A stretch of DNA of 64,000 nucleotides from CAUZIR01 sp965250195 (GCA_965250195.1 OZ252295.1:496001-560000); one strand, 5' to 3'. Shown: positions 51,241-60,501, numbered from the stretch's first letter. A program made the numbers and translations. The notes: a model not told the origin generated them from the sequence alone.

Positions 51241-52188
51241 CTATCGAGCGCTCCTGGCCAGCTTTCGTAAACTTCTCACCTCACGAGGCGGATCCAGGGT
51301 CCTGCCCAGCCGTGTCCAGGAAACCTCCGCTACGTAAATGTTGCCCTGGGAGTCCAAAGCGATGCCATGGGGGCATACAAACTGCCCGGGACCCTCGCCC
51401 CAAACAGACTCTCCCAGGCGGCCCAACAAGTTGCCCGACCGGCTGTAGATACTTACCCGATGCCCCACGTCGGGAGCGTCGGCGTAGTAGTCATCGGCTA
51501 GGAGCTCGGCAATATAGACGTTGCCGTCTGGTCCTAACCTGATGCCGGCGGGCTTCCAAATGTTGCTCCAGATGGCCTGTAGCCGGCCGTTGGCGTCAAA
51601 CACCTGGACCCGGTGGCACTCCCGGTCGGCCACGTAAACGTTGTCGTCGCTGTCAACGGCGATGTTGTGGGGGATAACGAACTGCCCTTCATCTATGCCA
51701 GAGGAGCCCCAAGACATGATGTGGCGTCCTTGGGCACTGTACTTGTGGATCCGAGCATTGCGATAGCCGTCTGAGATGAAGAGATCACCTGTCTTGTGAG
51801 ACACCGCCACGCCGGTGGGCTGGTTGAAGGCCTCACCGCTGTAGGGTGGCGCTGGCCGGTCCTTGACCCCTAGGGTCATGAGGAGTTCGCCATCCGGGGA
51901 GAACTTCCTGACGGTATGGTCACCCTGGTCCACGCAGTAAACGGAGTCGTCGGGGCCTATGCAGATCCCATGAGCGATGCCGAAGATGCCCTCGCCCCAG
52001 GATGAGAGAAAGCTACCGTCGTAGTCGAAGACTATCACCCCGTGCTCACCCCTGGTAAAAACGTATACCCGGTCTTTGCTGTCCACGGCCACGTCGGCGC
52101 ACTCTTTGAAGGACCATCCCTGGGGCAGCTGGGGCCATCCTTCCACTGCGCTAAAGGTTAGTGTGCCGCTACCCAATACTGTAGTCAT
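51241..52188 (-). CDS. NHL-repeat six-bladed propeller protein
   Basis: A 315-residue propeller of the NHL type, as in the lyase domain of peptidylglycine amidating enzymes. Units follow the form VAVDSKDRVYVFTRGEHGVI, ICIGPDDSVYCVDQGDHTVR, VAVSHKTGDLFISDGYRNAR, IAVDSDDNVYVADRECHRVQ and IALDSQGNIYVAEVSW. No signal peptide, so probably cytoplasmic. Metal- or substrate-binding residues cannot be assigned. In an operon with the PPxAR repeat protein. A fragment of a related gene is at 63478-63759. Confidence 0.85.
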   Translation of the reverse strand: MTTVLGSGTLTFSAVEGWPQLPQGWSFKECADVAVDSKDRVYVFTRGEHGVIVFDYDGSFLSSWGEGIFGIAHGICIGPDDSVYCVDQGDHTVRKFSPDGELLMTLGVKDRPAPPYSGEAFNQPTGVAVSHKTGDLFISDGYRNARIHKYSAQGRHIMSWGSSGIDEGQFVIPHNIAVDSDDNVYVADRECHRVQVFDANGRLQAIWSNIWKPAGIRLGPDGNVYIAELLADDYYADAPDVGHRVSIYSRSGNLLGRLGESVWGEGPGQFVCPHGIALDSQGNIYVAEVSWTRLGRTLDPPREVRSLRKLARSAR

Positions 52189-52336
52189 CGAGTGCTCGTC
52201 CCCTCCAGTTTAGTTTGCTCAATCCTATGGTGCCGGCATCCTACTTGCAGCGCGGCAAAAGAGTAGCCGGGGTCGGTTGAAATGGGGAATCCCGTAAAAT
52301 ACCCGCCGCACCAGAAGCGCGAAGGAGAGTCCCGCC

Positions 52337-53377
52337 ATGCCCGTCATCGCCCACGACAAGCTGCAAGCGTTCATAGCCCGCCTGCTGGAGTGCGCTGGAG
52401 CCTCCGCTGAGGAGGCCGGCATCGTGGCGCGGCACTCCATCGCAGCCAACTTGGCCGGACACGACTCCCACGGCGTCATCCAGATGCCGGTGTACATCGA
52501 CCTCATCAAACGCGGCCACATCGTTCCCGGCGCGCCCTTCGAGGTCACCCGGGAAACCTCCACCACCCTGGTGGTGAACGGCAACTGGGGCTTCGGGTAC
52601 GTGGTGTCCGAGCGGGCGATGAACATGGTCATCGATAAGGCCAAGCAGCACGGCGTCGCGGCCGCCACGGTGTCGCGCCAGAGCCACGTGGGACGCCTTG
52701 CCGACTACCCACTCATGACCTCCGCGCAGGGCCTGATCGGGATGATGACCGTCGACTCCGGCCGGTCGCCCAAGACCGTCGCCCCCTTCGGGGGGCGCCT
52801 GAATCGGCTGGGGACGAACCCCATCTGCATCGCCATGCCCAGCAACCTGGAGGCGCCGCTGTACATCGACTTCTCCACCAGCGCCGTGGCTTTCGGCAAG
52901 ATATCGGTTGCCGCTGCCCGCAACGAGCCCGTGCCGCTCGGATGGATACTGGACAGGGACGGCAGGCCCACCACCGACCCCAACGACCTCGCCAACGGCG
53001 GCTTGCAGCTCCCCCTGGGCGGCTCCGAGGGCCACAAAGGCTACGGCCTGTCGGTGATAGTGGAGATACTCTCCGGCATCCTTACCGGCCTGGGCTTCGG
53101 CCACGAGCCCTCCGCCTATGCCAGCGACGGCTGCTTCATGGCCGCTTTCGACGTGTCGGCGTTCCGTCCGCTCGACGAGTTCAAACAAGAGGTCACCGAG
53201 TTCGCCCAGTACCTCAAGGAGACGCCGCCCGCCGAGGGGTTCACCGAGGTGCTCTACCCCGGCGAGCTGGAGTACCGCCGCACCCGGCAGCGCACGCGCG
53301 ACGGCATCTCCGTCGAGGACGCCACCTGGAACAGGCTCACCGCCCTCGCCCGGGAGTACGGCGTCAGCGGCCCCTGA
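52337..53377 (+). CDS. Malate/L-lactate dehydrogenase family (Ldh2-type) oxidoreductase
   Basis: NAD(P)-dependent 2-hydroxyacid (or imine) reductase with the Ldh2/YbiC fold, 346 residues. HDSHGVIQMPVYIDLIKRG is the family signature near residue 45. NGNWGFGYVVSERAMNMVID, VSRQSHVGRLADYP, GTNPICIAMPS and GSEGHKGYGLSVIVEILSGI complete the pattern. Substrates in this family include malate, lactate, ureidoglycolate and sulfolactate; none is indicated. AAGGAGAG precedes ATG 52337. The DNA from here on is visibly richer in GC than the first half of the window. Confidence 0.92.
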   Translation: MPVIAHDKLQAFIARLLECAGASAEEAGIVARHSIAANLAGHDSHGVIQMPVYIDLIKRGHIVPGAPFEVTRETSTTLVVNGNWGFGYVVSERAMNMVIDKAKQHGVAAATVSRQSHVGRLADYPLMTSAQGLIGMMTVDSGRSPKTVAPFGGRLNRLGTNPICIAMPSNLEAPLYIDFSTSAVAFGKISVAAARNEPVPLGWILDRDGRPTTDPNDLANGGLQLPLGGSEGHKGYGLSVIVEILSGILTGLGFGHEPSAYASDGCFMAAFDVSAFRPLDEFKQEVTEFAQYLKETPPAEGFTEVLYPGELEYRRTRQRTRDGISVEDATWNRLTALAREYGVSGP

Positions 53378-53487
53378 ATCAGTAGATTGGCGCCTAGATA
53401 TCGCTGAAAAGGTCTGCATGTATTTCTCCGGGGAGGCGTCCACGACGAGGTGCGCGACCTCGTCCGGCTTGAGCCCCTTCCTCGGTA

Positions 53488-54837
53488 CTAAAGCAGACCC
53501 TCTTTGCGCACTTCCGTGAACGACTCCTTGATAACGTCGATGACCGTGTCGATCTCCTCCGGCGTGTGCGCCGCCGAGATGTACGCAATGTGCAGCGGGG
53601 GGATGACCACGCCGTGGTTGAGCATGTGCAGGGTCACCGCGTCGTCGGCTAGCTTCATCGAGCGGTCGATGTCGCTTGACGTCTTCACCATCGGCCCCGA
53701 CTGCACACGCAGGTAGAACATCGACTGCGCGTTCGCCATCTGCCCCGGCATCTCCTCCTTCATGAAGAAGTCGTTCACCTCCTCCGCCAGCCGCGTCCCC
53801 TGCTCCTCCATGTAGGGGTACACCTCCTGGTGGTCGCGCAGGTAGGTCAGCGCGGCGGTACCTGCGACCATGGTCAGCGGGTTGCCGCTGAAGGTGTTGG
53901 CGGTGAAGATGCCGGGCCTGCTCGTCTCCTCGCCACGGTAGGGTTCGAACTGGTTATCGAACGCGTGCATCACGTCCTCGCGCCCCGTCACCACCCCCAA
54001 CGGCAGCCCGCCGCCAACCGCCTTGCCGTACATGGCCATGTCCGGCGTCACCCCGAAGTACTCCTGCGCGCCCCCGTAGGCCATGCGGAAACCCGTGATC
54101 ACCTCGTCGAACAGCAGCAGCACGTCCGACTCCCGGCACACCTCGGCCAGCTGTTTCAGGAACGGCCCCTGGTCCATCCGCGGGTTCGAACCCTGAACGG
54201 GCTCGATAAGCACCAGTGCCAGCTCGTCTTTGTGCTCGCGGATGAGGTCGAACGCCGCGTCGTTCATATACGGCAGCATGATGGTGTTCGACAGCGCCTC
54301 CTCCGGGATGCCGCTGCCCATCGTGTAGTACTCCGGACTGTCCACCGGGCTCCCCGGCCGCATCTTCACCATCACCGCATCGTGCGCGCCGTGGTACGCA
54401 CCCCCGAACATGGCGATCTTCTTGCGGCCGGAGAACGCCCGCGCCGCCCGGATGGCGTACATACTCGCGTCCGAGCCCGTATTGCAGAACATCACCTTGT
54501 CGGCGCACGGCACCGCCTCCACCAGCAGGCGGGCCAGCGGCTCCTGGTACGGATTGTGCAGCCCCCACATGGTGCCCCTGCCCAGCGCCTCCCGCACCGG
54601 GTCCAGCACCACCGCCGGCGCGTGGCCCAAGATGAGCGGCCCGAAGCCCATCGTCAGGTCGATGTACTCGTTGCCGTCGACGTCGATGACCTTGGAGCCG
54701 TGCGCCTCCCGGATGTACAGCGGATAGCTCATGCTCACCGTGCCCACGATCTCCTGGGCCAGCACCTCGCCGCTGAGATCATTCATGTTCTCCGAGCCGG
54801 GTGCCTTCTCCCGGATGATGTCGCGGATGTCCGCCAT
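53488..54837 (-). CDS. Class III PLP aminotransferase (GSAM-like)
   Basis: PLP-dependent aminotransferase or aminomutase, 449 residues. IDLTMGFGPLILGHAPAVVL, FCNTGSDASMYAIRAARAFS, GGAYHGAHDAVMVK and LLFDEVITGFRMAYGG bind the cofactor, and the PLP Lys lies in MAMYGKAVGGGLPLGVVTG. This is closest in pattern to glutamate-1-semialdehyde 2,1-aminomutase, but that enzyme's haem context is absent here, so a catabolic amino-group transfer is as likely. The upstream ~80 bases up to the Kelch gene hold its ribosome site region (GAGGAGAACGCC). Confidence 0.9.
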   Translation of the reverse strand: MADIRDIIREKAPGSENMNDLSGEVLAQEIVGTVSMSYPLYIREAHGSKVIDVDGNEYIDLTMGFGPLILGHAPAVVLDPVREALGRGTMWGLHNPYQEPLARLLVEAVPCADKVMFCNTGSDASMYAIRAARAFSGRKKIAMFGGAYHGAHDAVMVKMRPGSPVDSPEYYTMGSGIPEEALSNTIMLPYMNDAAFDLIREHKDELALVLIEPVQGSNPRMDQGPFLKQLAEVCRESDVLLLFDEVITGFRMAYGGAQEYFGVTPDMAMYGKAVGGGLPLGVVTGREDVMHAFDNQFEPYRGEETSRPGIFTANTFSGNPLTMVAGTAALTYLRDHQEVYPYMEEQGTRLAEEVNDFFMKEEMPGQMANAQSMFYLRVQSGPMVKTSSDIDRSMKLADDAVTLHMLNHGVVIPPLHIAYISAAHTPEEIDTVIDVIKESFTEVRKEGLL

Positions 54838-54917
54838 GGCGTTCTCCTCGCGGCTGCGCCGCTAGCTCTATTGCGTCCGACCGTCCAGCGGCCGGTAAGT
54901 CCTCAAGTCAAAAAGCG

Positions 54918-56081
54918 TTAGGGAGCGTAGACCACCGTAGTGGCCAGTGCCCTCTCCTTGCCGGTCCCTCCGAACACCAGCACCCTGCCGTCCACCAGCG
55001 TCAGGCCGGTGAAGCGATAGCGTGAACCTTCCATGGAGGGACCGGACGACCAGGAGTTGGTGGCGGGATCGTATATCTCCGACGTGGCTATGCCGCCAGT
55101 CCCGCCGATGACCATCACCCTCCCGTCGGGGAGCAGCGCGGCCACGTGCTCCGAGCGCGGTTCCTGCGTGTCGCCTGCCGACGACCAGGAGTTGGTTGCC
55201 GGGTCCCATAGTTCGGCCGAGGTACGCTTGCCCTTGCCGCCCACGACCAGAACGCGGCCGTCGTCAAGGAGCGTGGCGGTATGAAACGCCCGGCTGAGGG
55301 CGAGCGTGCCAGCCGACGCCCACGAGTCGGTGGCTGGGTCGAATACCTCGGCGCTGTCGATGTACGGGCCGTCCAGCTTGCCCCCGCCCACTACCAGGAC
55401 GCGGCCGTCGGGCAAGACCGTCGCCGTATGATTGTGGTGCGCAACCGACATGGGAGCGGTGAGCGTCCATTTGTCCATCTCAGGGTCGTAGATCTCGGCG
55501 GACTTCACCGGGCTGAACAGGTCGTCGATGCCGCCGATGGCCATCACCCTCCCGTCGGGGAGCAGCGCGGTCGCCGCTCTATCGCGTGGGACCTGCAGGT
55601 CGGCGGCCTCCGTCCACGTCCCTGATTCCGGGTCCCATAGCTCGGCGGAGTCGGTGGCGAACCGGCCGTCGTTGCCTCCAGCGACTAACACCCGCCCGTC
55701 TGGAAGGGCGGCCAAAACAAGCCGGCTTCGCTTGCGACTCATGGGCGCGGTCAAAGTCCATTCGCCGGTCGCCGGATCGTAGATCTCCGCCGAGTCCACC
55801 CTTCCGGGGCCCAGACTTTTGTCGGTCACGCCTCGTCCGCCGGCCGTGAAGACACGGCCGTCGGGAAGGAGCACCGCCGAATGGTTCTCACGGCTCTGCT
55901 TCAAATCTGTCCCCCGCGTGAACTGCCCGTCGCCGGAGACCGGGCCTGTGCCCCCATCAGTTTGCTCTCCGCCGTTGTCGGGCGCGCCGGCTTGTCCGGA
56001 GCATCCGGCCGCGAGGAGAACGAGCACGAGGAGGAACAGCGCGGAGGTAATATAGGAAACGGAGAAGCTCGTGTTTTGCAT
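54918..56081 (-). CDS. Kelch-repeat lipoprotein 2
   Basis: Lipoprotein with signal peptide MQNTSFSVSYITSALFLLVL and lipobox LAAGCSG, starting at ATG 56081. The frame itself opens at 56171. A Gly/Asp-rich linker leads to a Kelch propeller with six to seven blades of the form VLLPDGRVFTAGGRGV, AALPDGRVLVAGGNDG, ALLPDGRVMAIGGID and TLLDDGRVLVVGGKGK with YDPATxxW. Clearly paralogous to the lipoprotein at 46373-47557. Probably a surface binding protein. Confidence 0.88.
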   Translation of the reverse strand: MQNTSFSVSYITSALFLLVLVLLAAGCSGQAGAPDNGGEQTDGGTGPVSGDGQFTRGTDLKQSRENHSAVLLPDGRVFTAGGRGVTDKSLGPGRVDSAEIYDPATGEWTLTAPMSRKRSRLVLAALPDGRVLVAGGNDGRFATDSAELWDPESGTWTEAADLQVPRDRAATALLPDGRVMAIGGIDDLFSPVKSAEIYDPEMDKWTLTAPMSVAHHNHTATVLPDGRVLVVGGGKLDGPYIDSAEVFDPATDSWASAGTLALSRAFHTATLLDDGRVLVVGGKGKRTSAELWDPATNSWSSAGDTQEPRSEHVAALLPDGRVMVIGGTGGIATSEIYDPATNSWSSGPSMEGSRYRFTGLTLVDGRVLVFGGTGKERALATTVVYAP

Positions 56082-56136
56082 GGCAGGTGTCCCGTTGCAT
56101 TGAATCAAGTGCACACCGGATAGGGGGGAGCCTCCC

Positions 56137-56916
56137 TCAGCTCGCCGAAAACTCCTCCCGCAGCTCCGCAAACACCTCCTTCAAACGCTGCGTCCCCAGC
56201 TCCAGCACGCTTCCGACCATCATCATCCGGTACCCCTCCCCGATCCAGCGCCTCGCATGCTCCGGGTCGGAGAACGTCGTCGCCAGCGCCTTCCCGCTGC
56301 CCCGTATCCGCTCGGACACGTCACGCATCACCCGCTCCACCTTCTCGTGGGACTTCTGCCCCGGCAGCCCCATCGACGCCGCCAGGTCCCCCGGCCCCAC
56401 CATCAGCCCCTCGAAGTGCTCCAGCGCCAGCGTCTCGTCCAGCCGCTCGTACGCCTCCACGCTCTCCATCTGCAGCACCAGGAACGTCTCCTCGTTGGCA
56501 TGCTTTAATTCGTCGTCGGGTGTGATCCCCAGCGGCCCCGCGAACCACGGCGAGATGCCCCGCTCTCCCACCGGCGGGTACTTGGAGAACCGGATGGCGT
56601 CCCGGGCCTCCTCCGGATTGTCCACCTGCGGCACCACCACCCCCACCGCCCCGGCGTCGTACGCCTTCTTGATGTCCGCTGGGCTGTTCCAGGGCACCCT
56701 AATCACGCCAGCGACTCCGGCCTGACGCGCCATCACGCAGATCGGCCCCAGCGACTCCGTTCCCCACGGCGAATGCTCCTGGTCGATCCACACCCAGTCC
56801 GGCCGCGTCTGGTACACCGCCGCCGCGATGTGCCACTCCCGGCTCGGCAGCCCTGTGCTCAACAGCAGCTCGCCGTTCCTCATCTTCTGCCTTATCCCAC
56901 TCGGGTACATGTACAT
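56137..56916 (-). CDS. HpcH/HpaI-family aldolase
   Basis: Metal-dependent pyruvate (class II) aldolase cleaving 2-keto-3-deoxy or 4-hydroxy-2-keto acids, 259 residues. Visible family features: STGLPSREWHIAAAVY, DWVWIDQEHSPW (Asp-x-Glu-His), GVIRVPWNSPADIKKAYDAG, GVVVPQVDNPEEARDAI and VLQMESVEAYERLDE with metal-binding Glu. The second metal ligand lies in VGPGDLAASMGLPG. Likely part of sugar-acid or aromatic catabolism. Overlapping no neighbours; followed on the same strand by the Kelch gene. Confidence 0.88.
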   Translation of the reverse strand: MYMYPSGIRQKMRNGELLLSTGLPSREWHIAAAVYQTRPDWVWIDQEHSPWGTESLGPICVMARQAGVAGVIRVPWNSPADIKKAYDAGAVGVVVPQVDNPEEARDAIRFSKYPPVGERGISPWFAGPLGITPDDELKHANEETFLVLQMESVEAYERLDETLALEHFEGLMVGPGDLAASMGLPGQKSHEKVERVMRDVSERIRGSGKALATTFSDPEHARRWIGEGYRMMMVGSVLELGTQRLKEVFAELREEFSAS

Positions 56917-56992
56917 GCCATCCTGCGTGATTCCCTTATTGATTCCCTTGAGACCACGTCATCACCTGGTTCCGAAGGCCGGTGCACGAACC

Positions 56993-57091
56993 CTAGATGG
57001 AGTCCTGCGAGGCGCCGGCGTCCAGCGCGCGGACGATGGTAGGGCCCTGGTTGAGCCGGACCACGATGACCTCGCCGGGCTGTACAGGCAT
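56993..57091 (-). CDS. Possible 32-aa small protein
   Basis: ATG 57091 to TAG 56993 reads MPVQPGEVIVVRLNQGPTIV then RALDAGASQDSI. The beta-rich PGEVIVVRL pattern looks coding and it lies between two same-strand genes. There is no clear ribosome site and the peptide is short, so it remains tentative. Confidence 0.3.
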   Translation of the reverse strand: MPVQPGEVIVVRLNQGPTIVRALDAGASQDSI

Positions 57092-57108
57092 ATCGCTGGG
57101 CTTTCTAG

Positions 57109-57137
57109 GAAGCGCCCGGCTAAAGGCCGGGCGCTTC
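57109..57137 (-). terminator. Hairpin after the LLM monooxygenase gene
   Basis: GAAGCGCCCGGC and GCCGGGCGCTTC form a perfect 12-bp stem around TAAAG, 5 bases after the minus-strand LLM gene. There is no long T-run behind it. Confidence 0.7.
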
Positions 57138-57141
57138 AGGA

Positions 57142-58224
57142 CTAGTTCAGGTCGCTGAGCTTGGGCATGACCTCGCTCATCAACAGCTCGTGGGAGCAGA
57201 GCCACTTGTCCTTCGGCTGCCACTCGTGGCCGACGGCCAGCAGCACGCCGAAGCCGCCGACGTCGTTGTACAGCTTGCGGATCTTCTCGGCCACGTCGTC
57301 GGGCGAGCCGACGATTAAGATGTTATCTGCCAACCACTCGAAGGTGACGTCGGAGTCGGGCATGTTGGAGTCGTGCTTGAACAGGTCGAGCAACTTCGAG
57401 TAGCGGATGACGTTGAGGAAATACTCGTTGAAATCGCGGGCCATGATGCCGTTGACCACCTCGTCGCGGGCCTCCTTGGTAGTGTCGGCCACAAAGATTT
57501 CGCGAGCGATGCGCCAGCGCGACCGGTCGGCCTTCTTGCCGGCGTTGGCCGCCCCCTGCTCCACCACCTCCCAGTGGCTGGTAACGATGCGCGGCGCCAC
57601 GAACTGGACGCTCATAGGTATATAGTCGCGCTCGCCGGCCACCAACAGCGTTTCGGACTTGGGCGAGACGCCGGCCACGGCGATCGGCGGGTGCGGCTTC
57701 TGGTATGGCCGGAGGTGGACGCGCTGGCCGATGCTGTCCACCGGCTCCGGCACAGTGAAGTCCCACCACTGGGACTTGTAACGGCCCGGCTTGGGGTCCT
57801 CCCACAGGCCCAGCACGCAGTCCAGCGCCTCCCGCGTCATCTGCCGGTTCTCGCCGGTCGTGAAGTCGAAGCCGAACACCTCGAAGTCGCCCGGGAACCC
57901 GCCCGAGCCGACCCCCCAGTGGAAGCGTCCCTTGGCCATATTGTCGAGCTGGGCTATGCGGTTGGCGATCGTGAACGGGTTGTGGTTGGGCATGCAGGTG
58001 ACGCCGGTGCCCAGCACGATGTTCTCGGTCAGGCCGATCGCCTGGGCCAGAAACAGGTCGGGGGCGGGGATGTTCTCCCACACGGACGTGAAGTGCTCGC
58101 CAACCCACGCCTCGGAATACCCGAGCTTGTCCAGGGTCACTATCTGGTCTAGGTCGTGCTCCAGCGTCTCCGCGGGGTCCGATCCCGGCGGGTGCATCGG
58201 CATGGTGAAGAATCCGAGTTTCAA
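57142..58224 (-). CDS. LLM-class flavin-dependent monooxygenase
   Basis: Luciferase-like flavin enzyme, 360 residues. KLGFFTMPMHPPGSDPAETL, LGYSEAWVGEHFTSVWENIP, IVLGTGVTCMPNHNPFTIAN, GRFHWGVGSGGFPGDFEVFG and PYQKPHPPIAVAGVSPKSET are the family strands, with the GEHF and NHNP contexts typical of FMN monooxygenases such as limonene or alkanal types. It uses reduced flavin from a separate reductase, not present nearby. It is unlike the F420-type LLM gene at 44161 and is a plausible catabolic oxygenase. Upstream lies the second peptide-binding gene. Confidence 0.9.
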   Translation of the reverse strand: MKLGFFTMPMHPPGSDPAETLEHDLDQIVTLDKLGYSEAWVGEHFTSVWENIPAPDLFLAQAIGLTENIVLGTGVTCMPNHNPFTIANRIAQLDNMAKGRFHWGVGSGGFPGDFEVFGFDFTTGENRQMTREALDCVLGLWEDPKPGRYKSQWWDFTVPEPVDSIGQRVHLRPYQKPHPPIAVAGVSPKSETLLVAGERDYIPMSVQFVAPRIVTSHWEVVEQGAANAGKKADRSRWRIAREIFVADTTKEARDEVVNGIMARDFNEYFLNVIRYSKLLDLFKHDSNMPDSDVTFEWLADNILIVGSPDDVAEKIRKLYNDVGGFGVLLAVGHEWQPKDKWLCSHELLMSEVMPKLSDLN

Positions 58225-58315
58225 GGCGTGTTCCTCGTTTGGGAATTCATGAATCGTGAAGGATGGGTGGACGAGGTCGCGGAGCTCTGACGTCCTAGCT
58301 TCTAGGTGTTGGCCA

Positions 58316-60100
58316 TTAGTTCTTCAACCAGGTGTTGCTAAAGAATGGGACGGACTTCACTTCGAAGAACTGCAGGTCGGCCCTCGCCGGCATGAGGGGG
58401 AACCAGACACCCAGCGTCAGGTCCGTAACTTTCCGCCAGCGCTGCCTGTTGATCTCTTCAATGATCTCGAACCGTTTGTCTTCGTCGGTCTCCGTCGACC
58501 ACTCCAGCTGCAGTGAGGTCAGCACCTCGTCGCGGATGATGTAGTCGTACGTACCGGCGAGAAAGTGGTCCTGGGCCGGGTTGCCGCAGCACCAGTGCGA
58601 ATACCAGTTGGTATTCGCACTGTAGGAGCCGGTGTTACCGAACATGGTGGTTATCGTCGCCCAATCGAGGGTGGGCATCTCTACGTTGAAGCCGATGTCT
58701 TCCATATCCTGCTTGAGGACCGGGCCCAGCGGCGTGAGGGTGCCGTAGTCGGTCGGGTTCAGGATGACTGTGGTTTCACCGGCATAGTCCGACTCGGCGA
58801 GGAGCTGTCGGGCTACGTCCATGTTGTTGACGTCGTACCCGATCTCGACCTCAGTGCCGTCGTCCAGCGTCACGGTGTAGCGCGCCCCGGCGTCCGTCTC
58901 CAGAGGGTTGCCGCACCAGTACAGCGCCGGGCACAAGTCCCAGAGGTCCGCCGGCCCGAGGGCGTGCATGTAGTCTTCCACGTCGACGCCCGCCTGCAAG
59001 GCCTGGCGGGCCTTCTGGTAGCTGAACGGCGAGATCGACGGGTTCAGTTGAACGTTCGAGCGCATACCAGGCTTGTACACCGCGACCTGCAGGTCGGGAT
59101 TGGCGTCCAGCCGCGCGAAGAAGTCGAACCCGGCAGTGTCGATGACGTCCCACTCACCGGTCTCGAGACCGGCGACCTTGGTCTCCTCGTCCGGGATCTC
59201 CAGCCAGATCAGGGCGTCTAGGTAGGCGTTGGTCGCACCTGTATTGGCGCCGGGTGCGAAATCAGGGCCCACGCGCTCAAGGCGGGGGACGTAGCCGTCA
59301 TACCGCTCGAGCACCACCCTGTCGCCCTGCAGCCACTCGACGAACTGGTACGCGCCAGTACCGATTCTGTTCTCCACTGCTTGAGAGATGGGGGTGGCGG
59401 CGTCTTTTGCCCGCATGATCGCGTTGCCGAAGGGGATGCTCATGAGGAAAAGCGTCGAGCCTAGCGGTGTTTTCATGCGCCACTTGAACGTCTTGTCGCC
59501 AACGATGGTGATCGCCTCGTCGTAGTCGCCGGCGAACCGGCGGATCAGGCTGGCGTGCGCCGTCGGGCCATCCCGCCACCGGTAGAGGGAGCGGGCGACG
59601 TCCTCAGCCTCGAGCGGGCTGCCGTCGTGGAACGTCATGTCGCGCAACGTGAAGGTGTATTCCAGCCCGTCGGTCGTCAGCGACCAGGTGTCCACGAGCC
59701 GAGGCTTGACATCCAGATTACCGTCCCAGCCAAAGGGGGTTTCGTAAAAGTGGCTCGCAATCGCCTGAACAGTGTAGAGTCCATTGAAGACCGGGTCTAA
59801 CGTGCCGATTGAACCTGAGGACACGATCCTGAGGGTGCCACCGAACTGGGACATCCCCACGGGCGGCGTCGTCGGCGTCGCCACCACGATCTTCTCGACC
59901 TCGACCTCGACGACCTTTTCGACCTCGACCTCGACGACCTTTTCGACCTCGACCTCGACGACCTTTTCGACCTCGACCTCGACGACCTTTTCGACCTCGA
60001 CGATCTCCTTCTCAACCACAACCTCGGGTTCGTCCGAGCATGCGGCGAGGAGCACCGCGAAGGCCATCAGAGCCACCAGCGTCAGTCCTAACCGTTTCAT
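58316..60100 (-). CDS. Peptide-type ABC substrate-binding lipoprotein with long VEVEK repeat
   Basis: SBP_bac_5 extracellular binding protein, 594 residues, paralogue of 42071-43789. Signal peptide MKRLGLTLVALMAFAVLLAA with lipobox LLAAC. A Glu/Val/Lys repeat follows (about residues 28-73) built from tandem units EVEVEKVV. The binding domain carries GGTLRIVSSGSIGTLDPVFN, YTFTLRDMTFHDGSPLEAED and NRIGTGAYQFVEWLQG. It is encoded alone, without permease or ATPase genes. The repeat is longer than in the paralogue and is a DNA minisatellite. Confidence 0.9.
   Translation of the reverse strand: MKRLGLTLVALMAFAVLLAACSDEPEVVVEKEIVEVEKVVEVEVEKVVEVEVEKVVEVEVEKVVEVEVEKIVVATPTTPPVGMSQFGGTLRIVSSGSIGTLDPVFNGLYTVQAIASHFYETPFGWDGNLDVKPRLVDTWSLTTDGLEYTFTLRDMTFHDGSPLEAEDVARSLYRWRDGPTAHASLIRRFAGDYDEAITIVGDKTFKWRMKTPLGSTLFLMSIPFGNAIMRAKDAATPISQAVENRIGTGAYQFVEWLQGDRVVLERYDGYVPRLERVGPDFAPGANTGATNAYLDALIWLEIPDEETKVAGLETGEWDVIDTAGFDFFARLDANPDLQVAVYKPGMRSNVQLNPSISPFSYQKARQALQAGVDVEDYMHALGPADLWDLCPALYWCGNPLETDAGARYTVTLDDGTEVEIGYDVNNMDVARQLLAESDYAGETTVILNPTDYGTLTPLGPVLKQDMEDIGFNVEMPTLDWATITTMFGNTGSYSANTNWYSHWCCGNPAQDHFLAGTYDYIIRDEVLTSLQLEWSTETDEDKRFEIIEEINRQRWRKVTDLTLGVWFPLMPARADLQFFEVKSVPFFSNTWLKN
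59891..60010. repeat. 24-bp coding minisatellite
   Basis: Four full and one partial tandem copies of a 24-base unit (TTTTCGACCTCGACCTCGAC-GACC on the + strand). They encode the VEVEKVVE spacer of the binding lipoprotein. Copies are nearly identical, so unit number may vary between strains. Confidence 0.85.
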
Positions 60101-60249
60101 AGTGCACTCCCTATACTTGGATCCGGCAACAACAGCAACAACAGGCGGTAGCTATACGGCCTCAACGAGGCTTCTCGATCGCGGGGGCCGTTAGCACGAG
60201 GCACGCCATGAATTCCCCTGCGATCGAGAGGTGACCGTCCTTATAACAC

Positions 60250-60265
60250 GGGGGGGGGGGGGGGG
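60250..60265 (+). repeat. G homopolymer, 16 bases
   Basis: Sixteen consecutive G between CAC and CGGTC, about 150 bases upstream of the minus-strand binding-protein gene. Length in the assembly is uncertain. It could be a slippage-prone tract affecting promoter spacing, or a sequencing artefact. Confidence 0.7.
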
Positions 60266-60501
60266 CGGTCAACAATGTGATTCGCATCACAGATGCCCCA
60301 AAGCAGGGGCTGTATGGCGTCATTAAACGTTCATGGTCGATGAAGGGCTGGGCGGTCCCTGGAGACCACTCCTGCACGCCGATTGCAGGCTCGCCGGAAA
60401 CCCCAAGCTCCGTCGGGCTTCGCGGTTCAAAACACTCTCGGCCGTCACTCCAACACCTCACGCGATCGCCACGGCGTTACCCGCGAAGGCTACTTGAGCA
60501 G

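Noticed and set aside
52241..53443. 400-codon open frame antisense to the Ldh2-type dehydrogenase
   Set aside because: It lies opposite a gene with clear family motifs, and its product is Gly/His/Val-rich without recognisable structure. GC-rich codons on one strand often leave such open frames.
53394..53490. Possible gene remnant on the minus strand (reading like GLKPDEVAHLVVDASPEKYM)
   Set aside because: It looks protein-like for about 30 codons, but no family could be named and the frame has no start. Left unannotated.
53830..54921. 363-codon open frame antisense to the class III aminotransferase
   Set aside because: His/Arg/Gln-rich translation typical of the reverse of a GC-rich gene; the opposite strand has all PLP motifs.
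57373..58152. 259-codon open frame antisense to the LLM monooxygenase
   Set aside because: Shadow of a well-supported gene; no family features.
59891..60010. CRISPR-like array
   Set aside because: Direct tandem repeats without spacers, in frame inside a lipoprotein gene. No cas genes or other repeat-spacer arrays were seen in the window.
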